A DNA stretch of 15,464 bases from CAZPWQ01 sp964590495 (GCA_964590495.1 CAZPWQ010000086.1:1-15464), one strand, 5' to 3'; shown: positions 1 through 8,283, numbered from the stretch's first letter. Program-made: numbers and translations. Notes: generated by a model not told the origin, from the sequence alone.

Positions 1-6
1 TTTCAT
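1..6 (-). CDS. Possible first codons of a further gene running off the left edge
   Basis: An ATG (6 to 4) followed by AAA lies two nucleotides after the TGA of the neighbouring propeller lipoprotein gene. Such tight spacing is typical of the next gene in an operon, and the adjacent propeller protein also starts Met-Lys. Only two codons are visible, so the product cannot be named; another propeller lipoprotein is a guess from the tandem arrangement. The ATG could also be chance. Confidence 0.3.
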
Positions 7-8
7 CG

Positions 9-1172
9 TCACGTTTCTTCTATCTGATATCGCATAATCTTTGGGTATTCGTCTTCTTTACTCCAGATACCATAGACTCCATGATTTTGGATGGTATATA
101 ACTGCACATGTCTCGAAAGCTGAAATTGCCATTTCAGTTGGCCTTCGGTATCGAACACCCACCATATCTGTTTCTTTTTTCCGGGATTTACCAGCTCCAC
201 CCAACAGCGGTCTTTATCGTCTATCACCAGATTTTGCATGGCCATCCAGTGACCGCGCACTTGCACATTATTCTGCTTGATAGCCTCGCGAAACATCTTT
301 TGCGCGGTAGGTGTTGGCATTTTACTTGCAATGCTGTCCACATCGTCTTGTTTGAATGCCGGCGGAATATAATCGTATGATATCTCCCGGATTTTTCTGC
401 CGGCTGAATTAAATACCCGGATATGCATGCTGTCTGACCGGGCTTCATAAAGATTACCCTCAGAATCAAAATCAACCAATGTCTTGGGTACCAACCCTTC
501 ACCAAAATCACCAAAAATAGCTTCACCACCATTTTTAGGATCCGTATAAACGAATTGTTGCGTCGGCGGAAACGTACGGACGACCGTATCCGCCGGTTCC
601 AGGTTATATTTAAAAATCGAAAAAGTGACGTGATCATAGGGAATGCCAAAGCGGGCCCTGCGATAATTGGGAAAAACCATTTCATATGCTCCGTTTGGCA
701 TGGGATAAATTAGTTTGGGAGCCCCGATCCTATATTGATTGATGGTGACATTGGGAAAATGTTTCATACGTATCAGATCCCGGTTATCCAGGCGAAATGC
801 AGAAAAGCGGGCCGGGTCGCTTTCCACGACATACAACGTGTCATCATAAATAGAAATACTCTTAATACTACGTACAAATTCCCCGGGTCCCCGGCCTCTT
901 TGCCCTATCGATTCGAGATACCGTCCCTCCGGACTTACTACATGAATTTTGGTCTGGCTCTGATCCGCAAGATAGATATTACCATTCCGGTCAACCGCCA
1001 GGTTAGTGATACGCTGACCGACTACACCACTGAGGGAATCGATGGAAATGGAAAGGTTATTTCGCAAATGAATATCGGAAATCCGGGTTGAGGCGTCACT
1101 CTTATTATCTTCCGAATTGCAGGCTGAAACCAGGAGTAAAAGTGTCGACAGATAAATAAAATTGGTTTTCAT
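9..1172 (-). CDS. Six-bladed beta-propeller lipoprotein (387 aa)
   Basis: Predicted membrane-anchored propeller protein of unknown ligand. Residues 1-17 form a lipoprotein signal peptide ending in the lipobox VSAC, with Cys18 the likely lipidated residue. Propeller-like repeats follow, including LAVDRNGNIYLAD near 58-70 and GQRGRGPGEF at 90-99. The C-terminal part contains a WWVFD-x-EG strand and ends in RYQIEET. Six-bladed propellers of the NHL/TolB-like kind usually bind ligands or other proteins; no catalytic residues are evident. The ATG overlaps the stop of the preceding gene as ATGA and has a good ribosome site (GGGAGAAAG directly upstream), so the two genes are probably translationally coupled. 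It is a close paralogue of that gene. Family assignment is fairly sure; function is not known. Confidence 0.85.
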   Translation of the reverse strand: MKTNFIYLSTLLLLVSACNSEDNKSDASTRISDIHLRNNLSISIDSLSGVVGQRITNLAVDRNGNIYLADQSQTKIHVVSPEGRYLESIGQRGRGPGEFVRSIKSISIYDDTLYVVESDPARFSAFRLDNRDLIRMKHFPNVTINQYRIGAPKLIYPMPNGAYEMVFPNYRRARFGIPYDHVTFSIFKYNLEPADTVVRTFPPTQQFVYTDPKNGGEAIFGDFGEGLVPKTLVDFDSEGNLYEARSDSMHIRVFNSAGRKIREISYDYIPPAFKQDDVDSIASKMPTPTAQKMFREAIKQNNVQVRGHWMAMQNLVIDDKDRCWVELVNPGKKKQIWWVFDTEGQLKWQFQLSRHVQLYTIQNHGVYGIWSKEDEYPKIMRYQIEET

Positions 1173-2374
1173 CTTTCTCCCAATTTATCTATTTGATACC
1201 GAACAATGGACGGTATATCTTCATGAGGCTGAAAAAGTCCATATACTTCTCCATTTTTTACAGTATGTATTTTTATTTCTGTGGGTAATTTGAATTCCCA
1301 TTTCGGTTTTCCATCCCTGTCAAATACCCACCAGGTTTGTTCTGGCTTTTCCGGATGTAAAAGCTGAACCCAAGGGCGGCCCGTGTCATCGAACAAGAAA
1401 TCATGGAAGACCGGCCAGTAATTTGGGATACCCGCTTCACTAATCGCTTTTTTAAAAATCCTACCGTTGCTACCATAGCTATCATACAAACTATCCATAT
1501 AGGCAGTTGTAAGAGGTTTTGGAGGATAGGTTTCTCGTAATAAGACGCCTGCCAGTTCTCCGTCCTTATAATATTTCCGGATGATAAGGCTGTCGCTCTT
1601 CCCGACATACAGATGTCCGTCAGGGTCTGTATTCATCAGGATATCTTGATAAAAGAATAAATTACTAAAGACGTGGATGCCAACCACAATATTTTCACTC
1701 GTCACCCTGTACACCAGCCCCTGTTCGCTTGGAAATGGGGCGGGCAGCTGCAGAAGCTCTTTCTCAATAAATTTCCCTGCCTTATTGATCAGGGAAACGG
1801 TCATCATATGTGGTGTATCACCCTCCTGTGGAGGTGTAGTTGTTAAATAAGGATTCACGAAGGAAACCAGGATGCTTCCATCCAACAGTGGAAACATGTC
1901 TCTCAGGGATCCCATAGGAATATCCCCGATTTTGGCATTCGGAATGTTGATAGTTCCGGCCGACTGGCGGGTTTTCAGGTTAAAGAGATTGATACGTTTT
2001 GCACTTTTATCTTCAACATACAGTGTATCTGACAGAATACGGATATTAGAATCAGAATGTAACCCGGTAAACTCACCGGGACCTTTTCCCCGGCGGCCCA
2101 GAGAACCCAAATAGCGACCATTGGAGGAAAAAATATGTATTTTTTGGAGCTCGGTATCCGCTGCATATATATTTCCATTTTCATCTACCGCCAGTCCGGA
2201 AAAATCCCCGGCCAATATGTTTGGGTTGTCTGCAGATATGTTCAGATCTTTTGTAAGTGATAAAAGCTTAAGATCCATCTTCATTTGCTGAGGAATCTGG
2301 TTTTCTGAATTACATCCGTATATCAGCCCACTGAATAAAATAATCAGGGTAAACTCTCTTATAATTCTGTTCAT
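1169..2374 (-). CDS. Six-bladed beta-propeller lipoprotein (401 aa from preferred start)
   Basis: Propeller lipoprotein resembling the downstream gene: LAVDENGNIYAAD, GRRGKGPGEF (residues 93-102), a late WWVFDRDG strand and a C-terminus with IVRYQID. The reading frame is open up to a GTG at 2512. I prefer the ATG at 2374 because it gives a normal short signal peptide (MNRIIREF, hydrophobic core, lipobox IYG-Cys21), whereas the longer forms add a highly basic 46-residue extension. ATGs at 2407 and 2449 remain possible. No strong Shine-Dalgarno sequence precedes 2374. The stop overlaps the next ATG by ATGA. The protein is probably anchored in an envelope membrane, with the propeller binding an unknown ligand or partner. 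Its upstream neighbour is a long gene-free stretch, so a promoter for this pair should lie there, but I cannot identify it. Confidence 0.82.
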   Translation of the reverse strand: MNRIIREFTLIILFSGLIYGCNSENQIPQQMKMDLKLLSLTKDLNISADNPNILAGDFSGLAVDENGNIYAADTELQKIHIFSSNGRYLGSLGRRGKGPGEFTGLHSDSNIRILSDTLYVEDKSAKRINLFNLKTRQSAGTINIPNAKIGDIPMGSLRDMFPLLDGSILVSFVNPYLTTTPPQEGDTPHMMTVSLINKAGKFIEKELLQLPAPFPSEQGLVYRVTSENIVVGIHVFSNLFFYQDILMNTDPDGHLYVGKSDSLIIRKYYKDGELAGVLLRETYPPKPLTTAYMDSLYDSYGSNGRIFKKAISEAGIPNYWPVFHDFLFDDTGRPWVQLLHPEKPEQTWWVFDRDGKPKWEFKLPTEIKIHTVKNGEVYGLFQPHEDIPSIVRYQIDKLGER

Positions 2375-2733
2375 ATTTCTTTTAAACCTTGTTATTGATT
2401 TAGACATGTCAGCTGACTGGATTGGTCCTTTTCGCATTCGTTTATCCATGACAACAATATACATCCCGCCACAGATTTCTCGAAATACTAAAGTTCTGCA
2501 CTGGAAGTGCACGGTTTTTTAACCGCGATCTGAGACAATAAACCGGCTGGGTAGTCTCTACACTATATATCGATTTGATAATTTCAGATTCAGATAGGCG
2601 ATGCTACTTTATCAACCTTCAGTTTCCTTAATAGGTAAAACTCTGTACAAATTCACATCAACCAGAACCTTCATGTCAATGTAAGCGGCAATTCTAGTTC
2701 GTAACCCTTTAAAGACTTACCTGAATTTCTCAA

Positions 2734-2791
2734 CAAAGACCTGTCAGGTTTTTCCCCGAAGGGATCGCTTTGCGAGAAACCTGACAGGTCT
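2734..2791 (+). repeat. 58-bp palindromic repeat, copy A
   Basis: The outer arms GACCTGTCAGGTTT and AAACCTGACAGGTC pair perfectly over 14 bp. The interior holds two small hairpins, CCC-CGAA-GGG and TCGC-TTT-GCGA, giving a predicted cloverleaf-like three-way junction. A nearly identical copy (56 of 58 bases) lies in the opposite orientation at 15323-15380. This looks like a REP-type dispersed palindrome; no transposase is present here. It could also act as a bidirectional transcript end. Confidence 0.85.
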
Positions 2792-2804
2792 AAATTCCAT
2801 TGAT

Positions 2805-2859
2805 CCCGTCCGACCGCTGAATTTGTTCCCTAGGAATTCCTTCGGATCGGTCCGACGGG
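2805..2859. repeat. Imperfect inverted repeat with CCGTC/GACGG core
   Basis: CCCGTCCGACCG at 2805-2816 pairs with CGGTCCGACGGG at 2848-2859 with one internal mismatch across a 31-base loop. It shares its core with the next hairpin at 2916-2948, suggesting the same element family. Function unknown. Confidence 0.55.
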
Positions 2860-2915
2860 TTCGACAGGATTCATAGCTACTTCTCCTTCGAATTCTAATT
2901 CCATGCCCCTTCTTA

Positions 2916-2948
2916 CCCATCGGACGGAAAATCCAGCCGTCGGATGGG
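2916..2948. repeat. Imperfect hairpin with CCGTC/GACGG core
   Basis: CCCATCGGACGG at 2916-2927 pairs with CCGTCGGATGGG at 2937-2948 with a single mismatch and a 9-base loop. No T-run follows on the minus strand, so it is not a clear intrinsic terminator for the gene at 3277-4380. Confidence 0.6.
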
Positions 2949-2997
2949 AGTATGAGAATCTATTATTCAAAAAAATTCAACCATCTCCAATCTCGTT

Positions 2998-3015
2998 CCG
3001 GACCTCCCGGTCCGG
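2998..3015. repeat. Small perfect hairpin
   Basis: CCGGACC at 2998-3004 and GGTCCGG at 3009-3015 form a perfect 7-bp stem with a 4-base loop. It belongs to the hairpin cluster in this intergenic stretch. Confidence 0.55.
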
Positions 3016-3139
3016 TACGTAGGTCACGCCTCCTCCGGTGGCAAATTGAATGACTTTACTCAACATTTCGGAGTCGGACAGGTAACGATATTCAACAATA
3101 CATACATTGTGTTGGCAGGATGTCACCCACCAGCCTTCC

Positions 3140-3218
3140 GTGACCGGAGGTCACAAGTTATGCATTCCGCACCAGAGCCTGCCTACTCGCGACAGCGGGC
3201 GGGATTCGTGCAGGCAGG
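3140..3218. repeat. Two further hairpins of the intergenic cluster
   Basis: GTGACC (3140-3145) pairs with GGTCAC (3149-3154) around a 3-base loop. CCTGCCT (3178-3184) pairs with AGGCAGG (3212-3218) around a GC-rich 27-base loop. Neither is followed by a T-tract on the coding strand of the neighbouring genes. Confidence 0.5.
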
Positions 3219-3276
3219 GGGCGGAACGAGAGTTGTTCGGTGTGGGAATTTATAGATGGAAGAAATGAAAAGGAAC

Positions 3277-4380
3277 CTACACCGGCCATTCGGCCTCATA
3301 GATGAGACCCTCCCGCGAGTATAAAAAATAGATCCGTTTATCTAAGGGGGATACACTGAATGATCCCTGGTAGCCTGTTTTCTCCTGATCCAGCCCCCGA
3401 AAGGTAACCACGTCCAGGGACGCCCCATCATCAGGCACCCATGCCATCGTGACCGGGTCCCCTTCAGGCATATTCAGCAGTACCGCAACACCTTTCTCAT
3501 GGGCATCTATCGCTCTGGCATAGTAAAAAAGCCTGGTCGATTCGCTATTATTCTTTGACTGTCTATTATGGCTGGCAATTTGATCGAATAAATCACTTTG
3601 TGCCGGAATCTTCAGATCCTTCTTCCACAGCAGATCACCCGAATAGGAATATTTTTCCAGCACGCCGGTGGTTTGCTGGAACGAATAGATTCCCGAGGAA
3701 CTGCTCGCAAGCACGACTGCATTCACGAAGATATCAGGAATCTCACCGCCTAAAAAAGATCGCCGCACGTTCTCAGAATCGTATGACTCGACATGTTTTC
3801 CGATGGCACTGCCCATATACTGTAGCTCATCTGTTTTGACATCGGCAAGCGCAAAGAGTGATCCGTTTCTGCCCCGCGACGGAATGAGCAGCTCATGCTG
3901 AGAGCTGGCATGTACTGTGACAGGAATCTGGGGCGGAAATCCATCAGGATTCACCGGATTTTTTGGGGCCGCCTTTTCCGACACAAGATTTCCCTCCGTG
4001 TCGAACATTATAAATTTTAACCCGTTATAGTCATACACCATATAGTTGTCATCAAAAATCCAGAAGCCTGTGATCGAATCAAACTCTCCCGGTCCCCGGC
4101 CCTGTCTGCCAAACGATAACAACCTGTTCCCCTCTCTGTCCACCTTCGTAATTCTCTGAAAACCGTGGTCACTGAAACAAAGCCCGCCGTTACAGGCTTT
4201 GATCCGGGTCGGCGCTCCTACAAAATCGGACGTTTCCGTGCTTATGAATACTTCGGTTTTATTGACAATGTGCTCTTTAAAAGCGGCAGTTTCATTCCCG
4301 TCTTGCCGGGAACAGGTAGCAATTACAGGCAGCAGAAGTAAAAGAAGATATGTTTTAGTGTCGAAAAGCTTCAACTGCAT
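3277..4380 (-). CDS. Six-bladed beta-propeller lipoprotein following precursor peptide 1 (367 aa)
   Basis: Lipoprotein with signal peptide MQLKLFDTKT, a Leu-rich core and a lipobox ending at Cys23 (IAT-C). The family motif GRQGRGPGEF is at residues 91-100. The following strands (ITGFWIFDDN, FIMFDTEGN) and a C-terminal RIYFLYSREG repeat fit a six-bladed propeller. It is more divergent than the pair at 9-2374 and lacks their WWVFD and RYQI ends. It is the first gene after precursor peptide 1, mirroring the precursor-then-propeller order at 11184-12709, though here the gap is about 300 bases. Plausible roles are binding or sensing the exported peptide, self-protection, or anchoring a secretion partner; all are inferences. 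Confidence 0.82.
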   Translation of the reverse strand: MQLKLFDTKTYLLLLLLPVIATCSRQDGNETAAFKEHIVNKTEVFISTETSDFVGAPTRIKACNGGLCFSDHGFQRITKVDREGNRLLSFGRQGRGPGEFDSITGFWIFDDNYMVYDYNGLKFIMFDTEGNLVSEKAAPKNPVNPDGFPPQIPVTVHASSQHELLIPSRGRNGSLFALADVKTDELQYMGSAIGKHVESYDSENVRRSFLGGEIPDIFVNAVVLASSSSGIYSFQQTTGVLEKYSYSGDLLWKKDLKIPAQSDLFDQIASHNRQSKNNSESTRLFYYARAIDAHEKGVAVLLNMPEGDPVTMAWVPDDGASLDVVTFRGLDQEKTGYQGSFSVSPLDKRIYFLYSREGLIYEAEWPV

Positions 4381-4683
4381 TGATTTTAATGTACTTTTGC
4401 CTTGTAAGTTAAAACATGCATAATTTACTGCTATAAAACCAGCTTCGAGCTATTTATTGGACTACTTATTTCTCAAGGGCAACCTGTCTTCCCCGTCCGG
4501 AGGAGACAGGCTAATTATATTAATAAGAGAATCTAACAAGACGACGCATAATTAATATAGTTAAATAGCAATTTAAACAGCCGTACTACATAAAAAACCA
4601 GTTTTTATATAGATCATCTCAGAACTCAAGAATTTATGTGAATCCTGGTTAAAAATAACCGTTGATTAACAAGTCAAATATAG
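4381..4683. other. Intergenic stretch between precursor 1 and its propeller gene
   Basis: About 300 AT-rich bases with no gene. The main feature is a GC-rich hairpin at 4483-4510, with perfect 7-bp arms CCTGTCT and AGACAGG extended by a wobble pair and further pairs after one mismatch. On the coding strand it is not followed by a T-run, so it is more likely an RNA processing or stabilising structure than an intrinsic terminator. A stretch similar to 4478-4530 recurs at 15211-15267. Confidence 0.5.
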
Positions 4684-4875
4684 TCAGGCCAGACAGCATG
4701 AGCTACATGAGCATAAACCCCATTCATCGCATTCTTCACAGGGTTCATGGCTGGAACATTCTGGCGGCGCTGATGAATTACAAGAATTTTGTCCACTCCC
4801 TGCCATCAGCTTTTTCATTTCTGATCGTCCGAGTGCATTCCCAAAATCGATAAAATTAAATTCATCTTTCTTCAT
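4684..4875 (-). CDS. Precursor peptide 1: double-glycine-type leader, 8-Cys core (63 aa)
   Basis: Small exported-peptide precursor, not recognised as a named family. Residues 1-28 match the other precursor (12464-12709) at 24 of 28 positions. Within them, Leu15, Glu19, Leu23 and Ala25-Gly26 fit the C39-processed leader pattern L(-12), E(-8), L(-4), G/A(-2), G(-1). Cleavage after Gly26 would release a 37-residue peptide starting Ser-Gly-Gln. That core has eight cysteines (positions 32, 40, 46, 49, 55, 57, 60, 61), is acidic and ends CCLA. An even cysteine count beside a VKOR-thioredoxin gene suggests up to four disulfides. Metal binding or thioether modification are alternatives, but no lanthipeptide, radical-SAM or YcaO enzyme is in the window. 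It sits after the methyltransferase gene and before a propeller gene. No clear Shine-Dalgarno sequence. Confidence 0.8.
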   Translation of the reverse strand: MKKDEFNFIDFGNALGRSEMKKLMAGSGQNSCNSSAPPECSSHEPCEECDEWGLCSCSSCCLA

Positions 4876-4993
4876 GATTCTATGATTAAAAGTTAGAAGT
4901 AGTTTTATTTAGATGAAGGATATTACAATGGTAAAGTTTATTTTCTATTCTTGCCTTAAAATTGTCCTTAAAAAGAACTTAAATTCTTCTCCG

Positions 4994-5860
4994 TTAATTT
5001 GTTTTATTAATAATCCAGACCCCCTTACCTTCTGGATGAAACTCAGATGTAGCATTCAGCTCTTTAATCCACCGCTCCGCAATTTTTTGCTCATCATCCC
5101 GGTTTGCATCGTCAAGTACAATAACACCCCCCGGGCTGATCCATTCTTTTAAAATTGGTACTGCCGGGTATCGTGCAAGTGGACCCGTATGGCCCGGGGG
5201 ACCATCCACAATTAGCATATCAATGGATCTCTTCAGATGTTCTGCCGGTTCAAAGTCATACCAAAGCTGCTTATTTCCATTCAATGTCCACTCTCGCAAA
5301 GGAGTTTCTATAATCGTAGCAACATCCTCTAAATTGCTATCCTCAAGATGCTGCCTGTTAACAGACGCAAACTTCTTGAGATGCTCCAATGCCACTATTT
5401 TTCCGCCCTCCATCTCCTTCAACAAACAAGCAACTAATACAGTAGAAGTACCTGAACCACACTCTAAAACCAGTTTGGGACGTTTTTCCTGGATTAAACC
5501 AATCAAGGTTTCTCCAAACTGACCATCGATAGACCAATCGCCGAATGAAACAAGATTTTGTCCGAGCACCGGACGAACATTAATCATAGAGCGTAATTCT
5601 CTTTTTGTTTCAAAAATTTGCTTGTTCAGATGATTAAATTGACTATTGATAGCTTCCATACGTGAGGAAAAAAAGTACACCAATAACGAAATGAACAGCA
5701 TCATAAATAGGAAACCAAATGTAAAACCAAATGCCGATGCCAGAATAGGAAAGGAGGGAATAATCATCCGCCCCAAAATACCTCCGATTCCGCCGCTTAG
5801 TATTGATAAAATTAGCGGAATCCATCTCCTAACATGCTCAGGAATGAGGAAGAGATCCAT
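4994..5860 (-). CDS. Membrane-anchored class I SAM-dependent methyltransferase (288 aa)
   Basis: Residues 12-32 and 35-64 form two predicted membrane helices, followed by a short coiled-coil-like segment (68-92) and a cytosolic methyltransferase fold. The SAM-binding motif I is VLECGSGT at 131-138; Glu159 at the end of the next strand is the expected ribose-binding acid. MLIVDGPPG (215-223) and GGVIVLDDANR (244-254) resemble the methyltransferase_24 group that acts on glycans or small molecules. The substrate is unknown. It is 46 nt downstream of a glycosyltransferase gene, so the two may modify the same acceptor, perhaps the exported peptide or a surface glycan. The N-terminal membrane hairpin is unusual for this group and would hold the enzyme near the exporter. 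Methyltransferase assignment is good; pathway is inference. Confidence 0.82.
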   Translation of the reverse strand: MDLFLIPEHVRRWIPLILSILSGGIGGILGRMIIPSFPILASAFGFTFGFLFMMLFISLLVYFFSSRMEAINSQFNHLNKQIFETKRELRSMINVRPVLGQNLVSFGDWSIDGQFGETLIGLIQEKRPKLVLECGSGTSTVLVACLLKEMEGGKIVALEHLKKFASVNRQHLEDSNLEDVATIIETPLREWTLNGNKQLWYDFEPAEHLKRSIDMLIVDGPPGHTGPLARYPAVPILKEWISPGGVIVLDDANRDDEQKIAERWIKELNATSEFHPEGKGVWIINKTN

Positions 5861-5906
5861 AATATTTAGAAAATAGTTTCAATTTAATGATTTATAGTAG
5901 AGACTA

Positions 5907-6923
5907 CTATAAATCCAAACTTACTTGCTGCTGAACATCAGAAGAGTTTTTTTCTTTAAAACGAATCATATTCAGAGTTCTTCGAAGATCACCAAACAGC
6001 CATTTTAGACGTTTAAAGTAAAATTTATACCACCATATTGTCCATTCGTGCCGAGTAAACCATCCACTCTCTTTTAAATAAAAAAGAAATCGATGTGCGA
6101 AAGGGTGCATGCATTTATAATTCCATGGTTTGCTTGGAGAAAGATAGTGAATGATAAAGGGGCTATTTACCAGATCATGATATCCATTCATTATGCTTCC
6201 GGTAAATTCAGATTCAGGTAAAACCTGAGGCCAAAAGATACAGCCTTGCTGATTCCAGCGCGGATCCAGCTCTTTCCATTTGTCAATAAGAATTGCATTT
6301 AAGGCTTCCTGATCACAGTGATACATGGACTCTCCGTTCTTCATCAGATAATTCATTGCTTGCTCTTTTACCCCCTCCTTCCGCCAATAATCCAAATTGA
6401 TTAATATTACCCCGGAATTAAAATAAGGAGAAGAAGCAGTACCACCATATTCCTGATAGCTTGTAACCCCTTTGGGATCGGAGAGTGTTTGTATCAGAAC
6501 GTCGCGGACAGCCCAAATTGCTGCATCATCAAATATATGATCCCATAGCTTTTGAATATTAGTTTCAAGAATTAAATCACAATCGAGAAAAACTGCTTTT
6601 TTACATCTTGAGGGTAATAAATCAGGAATCAGAAGTGGCAGGTATATTGAAGACGGCTTCCCGTTAGAAGGCAAATTCTCAAGGACACTTAAATCGGGTT
6701 TTATCCATTCCAGGGAGTGATTCACATTACTTCCGTGATTTTTAAAAACTTTAATTAATCTATTCCTGCTATCCTCGTTAATCCCTCCATCCAAAATGTA
6801 AAAGTGAAGTAATGTTTCACTGTTTATGTTCTTCAGAACAGAACACATCAAAACGGCTAACGGCATTGCATAATTATCATCTGCTCCTGCGACAACATGT
6901 ATTGGCTGATTCGAATATGACAT
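5907..6923 (-). CDS. Glycosyltransferase family 8 (338 aa)
   Basis: Soluble GT-A type retaining glycosyltransferase. The N-terminal VVAGADDNYAMPLAVLMCSV segment (10-29) is the nucleotide-sugar binding start of family 8. The metal-binding DxD is Asp114-Cys-Asp116 in VFLDCDL. YFNSGVILINLDYW (167-180), HCDQEALN (202-209) and HYLSPSKPW (259-267) are the other conserved blocks. Family 8 includes LPS glucosyl- and galactosyltransferases and enzymes that act on proteins; the donor sugar cannot be read here. The C-terminal 60 residues are basic and aromatic, which could give peripheral membrane contact. It begins 23 nt after the HlyD gene, which suggests a shared transcript and a possible role in decorating the exported peptides, but an unrelated surface-glycan role is equally open. 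Confidence 0.9.
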   Translation of the reverse strand: MSYSNQPIHVVAGADDNYAMPLAVLMCSVLKNINSETLLHFYILDGGINEDSRNRLIKVFKNHGSNVNHSLEWIKPDLSVLENLPSNGKPSSIYLPLLIPDLLPSRCKKAVFLDCDLILETNIQKLWDHIFDDAAIWAVRDVLIQTLSDPKGVTSYQEYGGTASSPYFNSGVILINLDYWRKEGVKEQAMNYLMKNGESMYHCDQEALNAILIDKWKELDPRWNQQGCIFWPQVLPESEFTGSIMNGYHDLVNSPFIIHYLSPSKPWNYKCMHPFAHRFLFYLKESGWFTRHEWTIWWYKFYFKRLKWLFGDLRRTLNMIRFKEKNSSDVQQQVSLDL

Positions 6924-6946
6924 AAAATCTACATTAAGTGAATTTT

Positions 6947-8281
6947 TTATCGTAGTGCTTTGGTAATATTGTTATATACTCTCTCCAGCAGTCTCATATC
7001 CTGCGTAATAATTTCCGCCTGTCCCGTCATACCGTTCCGGGGCGTCAGCTGCCGCCCGTAATTGGTCTGCAGGCCTTCGGGAAAGGTAACTTTACCTATA
7101 AACACGCTGTCGCGTACCGGAACATCAGAAACATAGGTCAGCCGCCCCGTTACCGATCCGTACTCCTGGTCAGGATAACTGTTAAAACGGACCAGCACAT
7201 CCTGGCCTACTTCAATTTTCCCGAACGAGCTTTGTGATATCGCCAGCTCTCCAAAAAAATCGGTATTGTCCGGCTGGATATAAAATACCTGCTGTCCGGC
7301 CGACAGCGTCTGGTTTTCCTGCAGGATCCCGCTGTAAATTACTTTTCCATCCAATGGAGCGGTTAGAAGGTACTTATCCTTCCACTCCTCTATGGCGCTC
7401 TTCAGGGTATTCAAGGCCTGCAGGAACACCGATTTCTGCTGGGCTGTCTGGCGGTCCAGCTCCATCAGCTCCTTCTGTTTGGCGGTCTGCGAAGCATGGT
7501 TGCTGATAATGGACGATTCGGTCTGCTGCAGCGGAAGGCGGCGGGACAGGAGCCGGCTTTCCTGCTGCAGGAAGTCCATGGGGGAGATCATCTCATCGTC
7601 CGCCAGCCGTTTATTCATGGTATATTCCTTTTGGGCCAGCTCGTAATCTTCTTGTTGGATGCTCTGCTGTTCTTTTAGTTTTTCCATCAGCAGCCGGGTG
7701 TAGCGGAGCTCCTGCTCAAGCATCTGCCGGCGTTGGCTGTAGTATCCTCCCTCCCGGAAGGATACAAGCTCGCGCCAGGCCTGCTCGAAGGGTTGGAAAT
7801 GGGACTGCAGCTCTCCCAGCCCCGAAAACCCCGAAAGCTCTGCGCCTGTGATTTGTAGAAGCTGATCCCCGCCCAGCCACCGGTGCATGCTGTCTGCCTG
7901 CCCGGCCAACTGCATTACCTGCCGGTGATCGGCCGTACTCTCCAGCCACGCCAGCACCCGGCCTTCCCGGACGCGCGTGTTATCCTCAACAAGCAGCCGC
8001 CTCAGTTTCCCATCGGTCTTACTCTGCAGGGTTTTCGGGGCATCGATGGCGGTAAGCCTTAGCGGAGAGTTAATCACTTCCGGATATGTTATGGTCCACG
8101 CCGACAGCAGCACAAGAATCAACACGCCCATAAAAGCCGCTATCCCCCAGCGTACCAGCCAGTGGGGCGGGCGACCGATAATCTCCTGCACCTCGGCGCT
8201 GCGCACGTCCAGCTCGTCTAAGTTGGCGATAGTCGCCTTCGTACCATTGGTAGGCGCATTATTTGTTACAGGCTCTTCCAT
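6947..8281 (-). CDS. HlyD-family periplasmic adaptor of the peptide exporter (444 aa)
   Basis: Membrane fusion protein linking an inner-membrane ABC exporter to an outer-membrane channel. A cytosolic N-terminus of about 40 residues is followed by one membrane helix (about 44-63), the first half of a lipoyl-like domain (GKLRRLLVEDNTRVREGRVLA, split at 91-100 and 101-111), and a long Gln/Glu/Leu-rich coiled coil (about 150-305). The second lipoyl half (LTAPLDGKVIYSG) and beta-barrel segments (VGQDVLVRFNSYP) follow. Length and order match adaptors of C39-type bacteriocin exporters. It reads in the same direction as the exporter gene but is separated from it by a four-helix-bundle gene and repeats. 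The repeat reaches right up to the ATG, so there is no recognisable Shine-Dalgarno sequence. Confidence 0.92.
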   Translation of the reverse strand: MEEPVTNNAPTNGTKATIANLDELDVRSAEVQEIIGRPPHWLVRWGIAAFMGVLILVLLSAWTITYPEVINSPLRLTAIDAPKTLQSKTDGKLRRLLVEDNTRVREGRVLAWLESTADHRQVMQLAGQADSMHRWLGGDQLLQITGAELSGFSGLGELQSHFQPFEQAWRELVSFREGGYYSQRRQMLEQELRYTRLLMEKLKEQQSIQQEDYELAQKEYTMNKRLADDEMISPMDFLQQESRLLSRRLPLQQTESSIISNHASQTAKQKELMELDRQTAQQKSVFLQALNTLKSAIEEWKDKYLLTAPLDGKVIYSGILQENQTLSAGQQVFYIQPDNTDFFGELAISQSSFGKIEVGQDVLVRFNSYPDQEYGSVTGRLTYVSDVPVRDSVFIGKVTFPEGLQTNYGRQLTPRNGMTGQAEIITQDMRLLERVYNNITKALR

Positions 8282-8283
8282 GT

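Larger units (their letters stand above)
2375..3276. other. Gene-poor, hairpin-rich intergenic stretch
   Basis: About 900 bases with no convincing gene on either strand. The part from 2375 to 2512 is open in the frame of the adjoining propeller gene but is probably untranslated. The 58-bp palindromic repeat lies at 2734-2791. Between about 2800 and 3220 there is a run of GC-rich inverted repeats, listed separately. A plus-strand open frame from 3046 to 3255 has low-complexity, Arg/Pro-rich composition shaped by the hairpins and no recognisable domain, so I do not call it a gene. Confidence 0.7.

Noticed and set aside
3046..3255. Plus-strand open frame of 69 codons
   Set aside because: Its sequence is produced by overlapping hairpins, has no domain, and opposes the direction of all other genes.
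4483..4510. Hairpin considered as an intrinsic terminator between precursor 1 and its propeller gene
   Set aside because: No T-run follows on the transcribed strand, so I record it only as a structure.
4684..4875. Precursor 1 considered as a metallothionein-like metal binder or a lanthipeptide
   Set aside because: The shared export leader argues against a cytosolic metal protein, and no lanthionine synthetase is present; metal binding after export is not excluded.
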